NCBI RefSeq assembly: GCF_030272615.1
Contig: NC_081405.1
Span: 570,209,095 to 570,273,094 of the forward strand
DNA from: Cryptomeria japonica
Lineage: Eukaryota; Streptophyta; Pinopsida; Cupressales; Cupressaceae
Direction of reading: 5' to 3'
Length of the DNA: 64,000 nucleotides
The notes under the pieces are model-generated. The model had not been told where the DNA came from. It did not search any database and saw only the letters and a list, made by a program, of their open reading frames with translations. Both the position numbers and the translations under genes were made by a program. Below are positions 23,808 through 34,178 of the stretch, piece after piece. Within the stretch, counting starts at the first letter, position 1, and every line of letters begins with the position of its first letter.

Positions 23808-25780
23808 CTATGATGAACTCCCTCCCTCGGAGCCGCCTGGCCTCGATGGAATATGAGCCCTAGAAGGACCCGCTCTAGGATCATCCTGCCTGTCCCCCCT
23901 ATTTGGTGGTGGTGGAGGACCCATGACCCCACCACTCAATGCCTGTCTCCTCCGGCTCCCTCCCGTAGCTGTCGCTGTCCGCAATGGTCTATGGAAGCTC
24001 CTCGCCCGCTGATTTGCTGGCACGACACCATAATACAAGTCCCTCCAGTAGGCAATCTCCTCTCCGGCTCGCATGACATATGCGTAGCCTGCTCCTGTGT
24101 CCTCCGCCGCCTGCCTCCCTGCCCTCAGCGCTGTCTCAGCCTCAGTGTAGCGCTGAATCGCTGATCCCTCTCCCGCTCAGTATCCCTGAGCCTGATCCTG
24201 AGTTGGTCCCTCTCCCTCTCCAGCTCCTGGATCTTGTCTGCCTGGCCCTAGCAGATCTCCCTAAGCTCAATCAGCTCATCCTCCTCTGGATCCCCACCCT
24301 CTGCCTCTGCCTATGGCTCTCCCTCTGCCGGTGCCTACCCCTGTACCTGTCCCTGTACCTGTACTGGTGCCTGAATGGGTACCTGTCTCGATACATGCCT
24401 AGGTCCCTGTACCTGTCTCTGTCCCTATGCCTGTACTGGCACCTGTCCCTGTCTCTGTCCCTATGCTGCTGGTACCTGTAGGGGCACTCCACCGCGACCC
24501 CTCACCACCTAGGCCTATCCCTCCTATCCACCCTCTCTCCGAGGTGCCACCCTCCTCTCCCTAACTACTCCCCTCTGTCTCCGTTGGCCTTGGCCTCCAT
24601 CACCCCCACCATCCTCATCATCATCTCCTCCTCCATCGTCCTCCAGTAGCTCTCCTGGATCTGTCAGTCGAGGGAATGGATGCTCGGTCCAATATGCTGA
24701 ATACTCTGCATCCATCCCGGCATCCTCGATCTCTGGCCACATATCCCAGGGTAGGGGCACCATCTCTGCCAGCTGTGTAACTGCCTGATCATATGACAAT
24801 AAAGGCCCAAACTGCGCCTGATCCCTAACTGTACGGGCATACATACCCGAGCCTCGTGGCATCCTCTGGATCCTGCCATACTGCCTGCATACTCTGTCTA
24901 CCAGCTGTCTCTCCAATATATAGGGCGTCCGCCCAATCAGATACCTGCTCCGGAAGGTGTAAGGCAGCTCCACTGCATCATCCTCCCACTCCTCACATCC
25001 CAGATATGGCCTCCAGATGACGTCGTCAATGTCATCTATCACTCGCCGCCAATGCTCTAACCTGCCAATCCGAGGCTGCGAAGTGATCATATCATATAGA
25101 TGAACAAAACTCCGTCCATGACCTCTCCCTCTGAAGTGTATCGGCTGCGTGATAGGCAGATGCTCGTATGCCCAAACCTACAATAGTGTCACTCCACAGC
25201 CCAGTCCCACTGATCCATGGTAGACAAACTGGTGAAGCTCATAATATAGGTGGGCCAACACACATGGACCCCACACATATCTGGTGTGCTGCGTCACCAA
25301 TATCTCCAGTGCTCCTCCCCAACCCACTACCAACCCCCGTGTCGCCCTGTCCAGACATAGGAACCCATTGATAGCTCCTCCAATCATAGCTGGCAAGGCT
25401 AATCCTGTCGCGGTCATGGTGTCCCATGCCACATGTCCTGCTCTCATCTCTAGGCCGGGATCCTGAAACACCCATCTCAAAGCCTCTCTGTCTCCATCGC
25501 GATCGTATGGAATCAGCTCTCCATCGATCGATATGTGCAGAATCCTATAAACATCCTCCAGGGTGACTGTCATCTCACCCATCGGCAAATGAAATGTGCA
25601 TGTCTCTGAATGCCATCTTTCGGCCAACGCAGTCAGCAATCCCGTGTTTGCCCAAAACTCAGGCACATACAATACGTGTCTCAAACCCATCTCCTTGATG
25701 GCAGCTCTATCTTGAAAAGACAACTCCGGTCGCAACCTCTGTGTGGACGGGAATCTCTCCCGTGACTCTAGCATAGGCAA
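23808..25780 (-). pseudogene. Antisense ORF with plant mobile domain (PMD)
   Basis: Minus-strand frame from ATG 25780 to a stop at 24524, with one internal TAG at 25178-25180 (LL-stop-VWAYEHLP, where PMD proteins have Q or similar; CAG to TAG is likely). The PMD signature is clear: LTALAERWHSETCTFHLP, GEMTVTLEDVYRILHISIDG, then GGALEILVTQHTRYVWGPC and VWAYEHLP. After an Asp/Gly-rich end, frame-shifted continuations reach about 23808: a repeat-rich Arg/Gln stretch (24300-24490), a coiled coil (IQELERERDQLRIRLRDTER) and a Pro/Ser tail. PMD domains occur in plant genes and mobile elements, and extra antisense ORFs are known in Tat elements. Its molecular function is unknown. Confidence 0.82.
24300..24490 (-). 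repeat. Minisatellite inside the antisense ORF
   Basis: Short tandem units related to CTGTCCCTGTACCTG (plus strand) repeat imperfectly about ten times. On the minus strand they would encode YRDRDRYR-like or QVQGQVPVQA-like low-complexity protein, depending on frame. Length change in this tract may explain the frame break downstream of 24524. Confidence 0.7.
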
Positions 25781-25831
25781 ATACTCCTGCAGTCAAACAA
25801 ATCAATCATGTCAGTCATGGTGGCATTCACT

Positions 25832-26189
25832 GTTCATCACAAAATGCTACTCGCTATCTAAATGCATATGGTTATATATTCTAGTGACACTCACTGTTCA
25901 TCACAAAGTGTTGCTATCTATCCTAGTAGTGCTCCCTGTTCATCACAAAGTACTACGTGTGTGACAATCCCTCTTCATCACAAAGTGTTACTCACATTTT
26001 GCACTCCCTGTTCATCACAAAGTGCTGCTCATACTTTGGGTACTCCCTGTTCATCACAAAGTACTCTATCTTGGTGCTCCCTGTTCATCACAAAGTGCCT
26101 TGATCTATCCTAGTCTTCCTAGAGGACCTGCTTGAGTGTATCCTCTCAGCAGCTTATCCAATCAACAACGTATGTTCATCACAGAACTG
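25832..26189 (-). repeat. Dispersed GTTCATCACAAAGTG repeats upstream of the antisense ORF
   Basis: Eight copies begin near 25832, 25896, 25938, 25973, 26010, 26049, 26083 and 26174; the last is the least exact. Several share the longer context CTCCCTGTTCATCACAAAGTG. Steps are mostly 34-42 bp. They lie 50-400 bp upstream of the antisense ORF start, in its putative leader or promoter. Confidence 0.85.
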
Positions 26190-26224
26190 CCGATTTGACC
26201 TAGAAGACCAAACCTTGCATTTTC

Positions 26225-26455
26225 AGACATAAACGCGTTTCTAACTCACAAACGCGCCTAAACAACACAGACGCGCCTGTTTGACATAAACGTGCCTACA
26301 TTTGTCACAAACGTGACTTTGCAACACAAACACCTCTGAAGGATGTAGACGCGCCCGCATTTGGCACAAACGCGGTTCTAGACACAGACGTGCCTGGCAC
26401 CGACACAAATGCGCCTGTCGGACACAGATGCACTGGCACCGACGCAGACGCGATT
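26225..26455 (-). repeat. CGCGTCTGTG motif array C (reverse orientation)
   Basis: On the plus strand about twelve units of CACA(G/A)ACGCGCC-type sequence occur in 230 bp, for example an exact CACAGACGCG at 26266-26275 and variants near 26231, 26247, 26285, 26306, 26324, 26346, 26366, 26382, 26403, 26422 and 26443. Reverse-complemented these are the same motif as arrays A and B, so each array reads in the sense of the ORF downstream of it. Confidence 0.82.
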
Positions 26456-26980
26456 TCATGTTTTTGCACTTTTTTGTACACTATTCCTAGGCGCATTTAT
26501 TGCTCTATTCGACAAGCATTAATGACAAAAGCAAATGCGTCAAAGTACGAGGAGGTTTGGTGGTACTTACCGGCTCTCCTGCCTCTGCTGGTCTCTGAAA
26601 TCGACGAACGCGGTCGAATCTGTGTACGAAAGCCATCGCTGCTGACTGTTGCTGCTCTTTTTCTCACTCTGCACTTTGATCTCGTGAAGGTGTAGATGAC
26701 AATGAGGATGTCTTTTGCCCGTGGTCTATCTTATAGCCTACCCTAGCCCTCGCCTTCATTTTCCGAGTCAGTCTTCATTATCCCGTGACTCTGTCATTTA
26801 TTCGATCACTCCATTCTATCTTGTCTTTCTTATCGAGAGATTGTCTACAATCTTTTTAGACATTTTCATCCAATCTCTCGAGGGGGCATATCATTCCCAT
26901 TCTGGGGCAACTCTGTATCAGTTCATCTTATCTTCTTTGAAACAACGCGACAAGTCGCATTGTCTCAAAGAGGGGCAAAA
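26456..26980. other. Tat 3' end with polypurine tract
   Basis: No gene seen. The purine-rich CAAAGAGGGGCAAAA at 26966-26980 abuts the 3' LTR and is the plus-strand priming tract. Confidence 0.7.
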
Positions 26981-27793
26981 TGTAGACACCTAAAATTGTC
27001 CAGTCTAATTAAATAAATATTTTATTTATTTAATTATCTAAGCCTAATTCTTCTATTAATTAAATAAATCTTTATTTATTTAATTAATTCATTTATCCTC
27101 TTCTAGCCTTATTTCTCATTTAAATAAATACATTTATTTATTTAAATTATCCTTTTCCTAAATTAAATAAATATTTTATTTATTTAATTGTCCCATTTCT
27201 TCTATTAATTAAATAAATTTTTATTTATTTAATTAATTCATTATCTTTTTCTACACATGACACATGTCATTCATCTCTTAATTCCTACACTACCTACCTC
27301 TTTCATTATTTTATTATTTCTTCTACCTACCCTCTAATCATAGCCGACCTCCTTTTACACCTCTCAATCTTATCCCTCCATTTCATATAATGTCTTCTAT
27401 TTAAGGAGATGCTTCCTTCATTATCAAACCCTAATTATTCTATGCATCCTAATCAAGCATTCTAATGATCCCAAGGAGCTAACAACCTGATCAATTGGCT
27501 ACAATACGATCCTACTTGCAACCACATTCCGTTCTTTGTTGAGCTCTTGTGCATATAAAAATCTGAGAGCAAATATATATCAAGCAAGATCAATGGAGAT
27601 AGGAAGAATGGAGATCCAAACCCTATTGGACATGTGGTGCTATAATCTTTGTGATTTCATTTGATTTGCATTGTCCTAGGTAATCTTCATATGTTATGGT
27701 GGATCTTTGTTGATTGTTAGGCTAGGGTTTTGTGGTTGAATTCATTTAGCCTTTCAATATTGTTGTTATTGTTATCCATTTTCACCATGAACA
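26981..27793 (+). repeat. Tat 3' LTR
   Basis: 813 bp, about 98.5% identical by eye to 11580-12392, with the same five palindromes (27006-27245). It is followed by the TTACC target duplicate. Confidence 0.93.
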
Positions 27794-27837
27794 TTACCAA
27801 ACCATAGTTCATGAGGGGTCTTACCGGTTTCACCTTT
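27794..27837 (-). pseudogene. C1 integrase fragment stranded between the Tat and CACTA insertions
   Basis: These 44 bp include the TTACC duplicate (27794-27798) and read on the minus strand as GETGKTPHELWFG, the conserved copia KTPxELWxG segment that follows the integrase catalytic core. Its frame continues without shift into 61004 upstream and 11579 downstream once the inserts and one copy of each target duplication are ignored. This proves that the three blocks were one gene. Confidence 0.93.
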
Positions 27838-27853
27838 CACTAATACATTTGGG
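27838..27853 (+). repeat. CACTA left terminal inverted repeat
   Basis: CACTAATACATTTGGG pairs with the right end (60985-61000) at 14 of 16 positions. Confidence 0.93.
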
Positions 27854-27932
27854 GTCAAATTCCAACGGAGGTTTCCGATGGGCAAGGAGCATTGTGTGAA
27901 AATTTGAAATTTTTTTTAAAAAATGCACGTGT

Positions 27933-27950
27933 TCGTCGGAATTCCGACGA
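27933..27950. repeat. 18-bp perfect palindrome in CACTA left subterminal region
   Basis: TCGTCGGAATTCCGACGA is a perfect palindrome 95 bp inside the left end. Related (T)GTCGGAA and TTCCGAC half-sites occur near the right end (60672, 60840, 60861), as expected for TnpA-type binding sites. Confidence 0.75.
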
Positions 27951-28556
27951 CCTCGAGCATTTTATTTAAAAAAATAAACACAATGCATTTTCATTTTGAA
28001 AGCAAACCGGCCAAAGCAAGTGGTGACCATCTTTCCTTCTTGCCCCCCCCATTAGAGCGATCTCTGCACAAGCAAGGTAAGGTTTTTTTTGTAGTCAAAG
28101 GAACTCTTTGTTTTTCAATGAAGGGCAACTAATTTTTTTTTGCAATCAAGGGCAACTGGTTTTTTTTTGAATTATTCCATTTTGTGCATATCCTGTGATC
28201 TTAAAATTCCATGAAATGACATCTCTTTGAGGTATTCCATCATACAGTTCACATGTCGTGTGTATACCACCCCATTTTGCAATTTTTGTTATTGGAGCAT
28301 TTGTAACTAATTTCTAACAAAAAACCCCCTTCGATTATGCTTTGATGGATGTCCATACCTTGTTCCAAAGCTCCTATTTTGGCACACGCAGGGAGGATGC
28401 TGACAAATGTTGTACAAGATACATATATATATGTTCTTAATCAAACAAAGAGTTGATAAGGTAAAGCATGGCGTAGATAAGCATGGTGATAACAGTGCCA
28501 CAAATGGAGAGTGTGAGGTTTATGAGAATTGATGGAGGGCAATCAAATAATTGCCT

Positions 28557-28961
28557 TCATGATGATGTGGGCCCTTCAGCAATTACCTCCTTTATTGCCC
28601 CCTCCTCCATCGAATCATCACCAGCAGAAGCAACAATATAATGCTCCATTCCATCTAATAATAAATCTAAACCCAAATCTTTGGCCACATTGTCAAACCC
28701 ATCTGAAACTACATTGAAATTGTCAGATTGGCCATTGTCGAGTCCATCAGATAAAACATTAATGTGCACTTTCATTCCATGTTGACAGTCTTCTGCATTT
28801 CCACTGGTAAAATATCTGTCACCCATTTCAATGAGTGGGACTGCATCAAGCCCTCCATCATATAGCTTGATTGGATTTCTCACATCACAATTCTCAAACT
28901 CTTCTTGGCTCTTCAACTCCAATACGCTTTGTTGAGAGGAAGCATAAGCAAACCTTGTCAA
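28557..28961 (-). CDS. Hypothetical ORF of 134 codons inside the CACTA
   Basis: Acidic, non-repetitive frame from ATG 28961 (MTRFAYASSQQSVLELKSQE). It contains a loose internal repeat (NVLSDGLDNGQSDN, NVVSDGFDNVAKDL). I do not recognise it. It could be a fragment of a captured host gene, a former exon of the transposon, or chance; no flanking splice sites are obvious. The frame is longer than expected by chance in such AT-rich sequence but not decisively so. Confidence 0.35.
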   Translation of the reverse strand: MTRFAYASSQQSVLELKSQEEFENCDVRNPIKLYDGGLDAVPLIEMGDRYFTSGNAEDCQHGMKVHINVLSDGLDNGQSDNFNVVSDGFDNVAKDLGLDLLLDGMEHYIVASAGDDSMEEGAIKEVIAEGPTSS

Positions 28962-29499
28962 ATGTCAAAATGTAGTTGTTTGCCATTATTTTTCTGGGCA
29001 CAAAGGCCAAACTTTATCTAACCTAAAATTTTCATTAGAAGGAAGATCTATTCTTTAAGTTCTCCACAAACCCAATTTTGACTACCATAAGTCGATTAAA
29101 AGAGCTACTCAAAAGAGATTGACAAGATCTAAAAGAAGGCACTCACCATGGCGTAGGGCATGGTGAATGATCCAATCTAATATCTATAGATGGGATTTAA
29201 ATAGATATGAAAGAACCAATAATATCCATACATATATAACCTATAAACCCTAATCAAAGGGCTTACTAAAATTTCTGAAAAAATTTATAAAAAGGGAAGG
29301 GCAATATTATAGAGATTATCTCCAACATGGAAGATCTTGCGGGAAGCCCATCCTTTGAAATCTAAGGCAGGATCCCATCCTCTATCGTCCCCCACCACAT
29401 GCTATTCTGCTGAACACCCCATCATATTCATGAAAGTGAATCCCATCACCATGAAGATCAAGCAATAAGTAGATGCACTTGGAGCCATCATTGAGATAA

Positions 29500-30060
29500 A
29501 CATGATTGTATTTCATGAGGATTTGAACTCAATAATATGTTAGATTCTCCCAAGGATGGATGGACTATACACTTGAAAGGTAGATGATTAAGGATGATGA
29601 CAAGGTGAATTTTCCTTAGGATGATAGGGTTGATTTTCCTAAGAACAAGTAGATTCATGTAAACTAGAGGATACAAATTTGGACAAAATAATGGAAGGAG
29701 ACTAAAACTAGATAGATTCACCTAAATGGGAGTGTAGTCATCTAAGGATAGGAAAAATTCACCATTTGCATAAGAAAGATGGATAAGATAAATGATTTAT
29801 GTGAAATAGATTCACCTAAGAGAAAGTAGATTCACATAAGGATAGGTGGATTTTCCTAAAGATGAAGGGATAAGACTTAACAAAAAGAGGACTTAGGATG
29901 ATGACAAGGAGGACTCATTTAAGGATATGGCATATTCACCTAAGGGATATTGTATTCTCCCAAGAATATGGAAAAATTATTGATTGGTGGAATGACATAC
30001 TAGATCAAGGAATGATACAAGGGTAGATTCAACTAAATATAGGGTAAATTCAGCTAAAAG
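29500..30060. repeat. Dispersed degenerate GATTCACCTAAGGATA-like repeats
   Basis: At least ten related strings such as GATTCTCCCAAGGAT, GATTTTCCTTAGGAT, GATTTTCCTAAGAAC, GATTCACCTAAATGG, GATTCACCTAAGAGA and GATTCACATAAGGAT recur at intervals of roughly 20-80 bp. Confidence 0.6.
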
Positions 30061-31129
30061 GGTACCCATGAGATTGTGGTACTGAGTACCTATCTATGGA
30101 TGGTGTATTTGGATACAAGTATGATGAAACAAAGTCCATATCTCTATTATAGGTCCAACATAATCTCTATTATTTGAGACACCATTTTATTAGCATATCC
30201 AATTAGGGTAATTTATGGGTTTAATTATGGATCATGTTGTCTATTTCCATGCACTATTGAACTTATTTTGATGTATTGTGATTATTTTAATTTTGAAGTT
30301 ATAAATAAATAATGTTTGTACCTTAGAAAGGGTAACTCCAATTGATGTTTGGGCAGTTTATTTGAAAACTTATGGTGATTATTGCCCTATGTTATGTAAT
30401 GGAGTTATTTTTACACTAAGTAATTAACTAGAAAAATGAATTTGTATTGTTGTAAAAGTATGATGAAACCATGCTTGTGTGTTTACATGTTTGTGCATCC
30501 TATTGAGAACCAACCTCACTATTGAGGAACTCAATAAATGTGGTGTTAAGTAGAAGAATGGAAAACTCAAGAAGCTATGGTGACATATTGTGGCATTAGT
30601 AGGGATTATCTCTATTGACCACACCTTTCAAAGATAGTATCCCCTAGTTCTCCTCATAGAATGGACCATTGGATGGCTCATAGTGGTATCCTATCCTACA
30701 TTTATCTTGATGGCTTTTCCGATAGTTGGTATGTGGTTCTTGGTATGGGTTTCCTCTTACCCTATTATCTTATTTATATCTTTGTTCCAACATGTGGAGA
30801 TTGATTTTTTTCATGCTATGATGATTTTCATGTTTGCATGTGTTTTGACATTATACAAATAGATATGATGTCACACCATGCTTATGTTTTGATATAGTGT
30901 AGGTGATGGTTACATGTTGTTGATGGTAGCGATTTGGGTTCAAAGACACAATTCCACACACACACACAAATATTTGAAGATGCATTTTATATTATTCCTT
31001 CTTAGTGGCGATTAGTGTTGGAAGATTTGCACACATGTAGAGAGGAACTCATGTTAGATACAATAGGTTGTGTTTGATAACATATGAATGTGCCTCATGA
31101 TGTACACATATAGCTTTGGTGTGTGACAT

Positions 31130-31440
31130 GCATGCACATTTTTCCATAAGACACATTGCTATGTGGCATGTGCCCTATGCATGTCTTCTTTGTGAGGCAC
31201 GTTGCTATGTGCAATGTGGCCCTAGGTGTGTCTTCTGTATGAGGTTTATTGCCATGATATGTTAGGATTTGTAGTGTGCAGGCCACAAATGCATGCATGA
31301 GGGACTATTATTATAGTCATGTTTTTTGCGCATGTAGCCTAGGCATGTCTTCTCCATTAGGTACATGGCCATGCCATGTGGGAGTTTTTGTGTTCATGCC
31401 ACAAATGCACACATGAGGGACTATTATTGGAGTCATGATG
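31130..31440. repeat. Duplicated block with repeated CATGTCTTCT and GAGGGACTATTATT units
   Basis: GCCACAAATGCATGCATGAG with the following GGGACTATTATTATAGTCATG (from about 31281) recurs at about 31400 with small changes, roughly 120 bp away. Several CATGTCTTCT and TTGCTATGTG units precede it. Confidence 0.6.
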
Positions 31441-31959
31441 AATCTTCACTCTATTTAGCCACAATTTCTAGTCGTATAGTTATGTAATGTGCACTTTTAA
31501 GGATTGTGAAGTTTCCTTCAATTATGATCTCTCATCTTTGTTGCATGGGCCAACAATTTTATTTTATCTTGTTTGAATTAGTTTAATCACTATTGTGAGT
31601 TTTCTCTATTGTGTAGTTATTGTGGCTATGTTTGATTTGCTATTGGAATTGAACACATTTATTTGACTTATTATTGGTACTATTTTTTCTTTCTTTCAAT
31701 ATTTATGATCTTTAGTAGTTTAGTGAAACTCTTGCTATTTTTAAATGTTGCCTTCTTTGTTGTGATGTGATTCCTCACCAAGATCAACGTAGATAACCTT
31801 GGATGAGTGTATATAAGAAATCAAACATTGGGAAAATTTGAGGATAGGGGTAAGTGTTTGTTGTATGGGTAGCTATGATCCACTTGTACATTCTTAGTGA
31901 TTATTGATGGCTATGTCTTGGAGGCTAATCCCATTAAACAAAAAAGGGGGAAGTCATAC

Positions 31960-33173
31960 TGTAAAGCGGAAAATCGCGATCGAACCCTAGTTGTTCTCCC
32001 CTCTTCCAACTCCGAGGAGAGAGAAGGGAGGTTCGCTAGGATTCGATGGTTTTCACTTAGGGGAGAGACTTTACATTCAAAAGAGGGGTTGAAACCCACA
32101 AGATCCAATCCCACACAATGCAAGATTGGATGCTAAATGTGTTTCAAGGGTTATGACAACAAGGCTACCCTCTTTTGTAAAGAATATCGATAAAGGAATT
32201 GAGCTAGGAATGCATAGAAAGTGACAAAGATTTGCTTATAAACTGAGTTCGGATTATAGGATGAAGCTACGGACCTGGAATTAGCAGTAAAATGTCGATA
32301 CGGCGCTGTCCTGCAAATTTGAGCAAAAGTTGTCGGGACGATGGCGCCCGGCGCCACGGTCCTCCGAAAAATCCGCGAAACGAAGGGGGATCTGTTCGTC
32401 TCTGCACAAGGATTCCAGATCTTCAATTCCATCCGCGTACTTGCAACCTACACACAGAAAAGCGAAGATGATTGGGGGGTTAGGGATTAGGGGTTTGCCT
32501 TTAGGTCAAACCCCGGTTTTGGAATTAACCAAGAAATGAGCAAGAGCTGTAAATGCAAATGTATGTAAAACAAGTACTAATACCTTGTTCTAAGGATGTT
32601 TGTATCCTTATGTGCGAAGGTTTAGATGTTGTATGTTGTATGTTGTATGTAGCATGTAATATGTAATATGTGATCTCCTCTTCAATGGTTGAATCCTTGT
32701 CTTGAATGCAACACTTAGCCTTGAATGGAGACTTGAAATGATCAATTGCTTGAAGGAATGCTTGAATGCTTGAATGCTTGAGTATAGTTTCCACGCCTTT
32801 TTCCACATATCCTCCTCCTCCAAATGAGAGAGAAAAATGTAGTTTATATACTTGCCAATTAGGGTTAAAAGACTGATTTTCCCAACCTTAGGCCGACCAG
32901 GAAATGTAATTTCCAAATTGCAAACAAAAAGACCCGCAATCTCCTTAGGAGACCGGGCCCAAAATAGGACCCAGGGACCAGGGCGCTGGGCGCTCTAGTC
33001 CCACCTCCCAGGACAGTAGGGTGCAAGGAGTTTCACGCCAGGGTACTTGAAAAATGCAGTTTTTAGTGTCGTGAGCAAGTTTCAGGGTCTCCATTCAGGT
33101 TGCGTGTTGCGTCGCCATCGTGAAGACCGAAATGCAATCGAAATTGCAAGTGTCACAATTTTAGGACGCTACA
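31960..33173 (-). repeat. LARD2 3' LTR
   Basis: 1214 bp, the left copy. Immediately to the right on the plus strand (33174-33196) is TTTAGCCCCCACTTTAGCGG, which on the minus strand gives the purine tract AAAGTGGGGGCTAAA. Confidence 0.92.
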
Positions 33174-34178
33174 TTTAGCCCCCACTTTAGCGGGAGTATG
33201 TATGCTCATACTTCCGGTAAAGTACAAGGAAACAACATTGAAAGACTTTCACCACGTCAAGGAGGCAAGATACACCAAGCCCCCAGTGGACTAAGGATCT
33301 TACGACTTCGATTGACAAAGTAAAAGGGAAGATCACGAGGGAGAACCATGACTGTCAGTAGTAAGGTTCCCTTACTATGAGTCATGCAAGAAAGATATCA
33401 AAAATTTTCAAGGCAAGGCTAAATTTACCAAGAAATTTTCAAGTATCTTGAAAAGATATGAACGGGATGTATGCCCCCCTACGTTAAAGCGATCACACAC
33501 GCCTCACCGGGGGTGATTGTTTTAATGTAGTGATACACATAAGAAATGAGAAAGGAGCACGTTATCGCAAGGATTTAGCCCCCAAGTGTGAGATAAACCC
33601 AAGGATAATAGACACAAAACATAAAGCATGAGGTGACTTCGCTTTCCTCGGGGTCAGTATGCTGTATGATAATTCATGTATATCATATGTATGTATGCAT
33701 AATTGTTCTTCATTCCCCAATCAAGGAAGGTCACCTAGAAGAAGGGAACACATGTGTCTTTTGAGTCAACATGAGAGAGATCGAGAGATCTCAATGCTTT
33801 GCATCGTCCTCAAGTAAACAACACTAAGGACAACAAATAGAAGAATGAGAATAACATATAGAAGAAGTAACAAAAGAGAGGAGGAGAGAATCTGCTATGC
33901 TAATGTAACTAGTCTAGCACGTCATCTACCCCCCGATCTTGCTGATCAATGTTTCGGGAAGGCAGGGAACATGCTAGAGGAGGAACATCCAACACAGCAG
34001 ATGGAGCTATCACAAGATCCAAACAAGGGCTATGTTCATGTTCCGAGCCACACTGTTCTTGTCTAGGAGCTAGGATAAGTGCTTTAGAAAATTCATTAGA
34101 TAAATGGTTATCAATATCAACAAGTTCATATTCACTATCAGAAGCAAGAGGAGTAACATTTTCATCATGAATAATATT
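33174..34178 (-). other. LARD2 3' non-coding region with polypurine tract
   Basis: One kilobase between the gag stop and the 3' LTR. No gene is recognised. The polypurine tract is at 33174-33188 on the minus strand. Confidence 0.65.

Larger units (their letters stand above)
11580..27793 (+). mobile_element. Tat-type Ty3/gypsy LTR retrotransposon, 16.2 kb, with antisense ORF
   Basis: Two 813-bp LTRs (TGTAGACACC to CATGAACA) are flanked by TTACC at 11575-11579 and 27794-27798. Gene order is gag, protease, RT, RNase H, second RNase H, integrase, then a 4.9 kb 3' region with a long antisense ORF. The second RNase H (WQLYFDGSYTQHGAGAGI) and the extra antisense ORF are hallmarks of the Tat lineage. 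By eye the LTRs differ at about 12 of 813 sites, so this is a fairly recent insertion into C1. The gag-pol frame has about nine nonsense codons and one frameshift. Confidence 0.93.
27960..31954. other. CACTA left internal region, mostly non-coding
   Basis: 4 kb between the left end and the LARD2 insertion. It contains one modest open frame (28557-28961, minus), a stretch of degenerate GATTCACCTAAGGATA-like repeats (29500-30060), a (CA)n microsatellite near 30955-30970 and a duplicated block (31130-31440). I recognise no gene. Regions 28170-28550 and 30070-30950 show nothing definable. Confidence 0.5.

Noticed and set aside
24080-24492. Plus-strand Leu/Cys-rich frame over 24080-24481
   Set aside because: It is the shadow of the repeat-rich antisense ORF and has no domain.
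30950-31000. CRISPR-like or regulatory reading of short repeats in the CACTA
   Set aside because: The (CA)n tract and the irregular repeats have no constant repeat/spacer structure, and the locus is eukaryotic.
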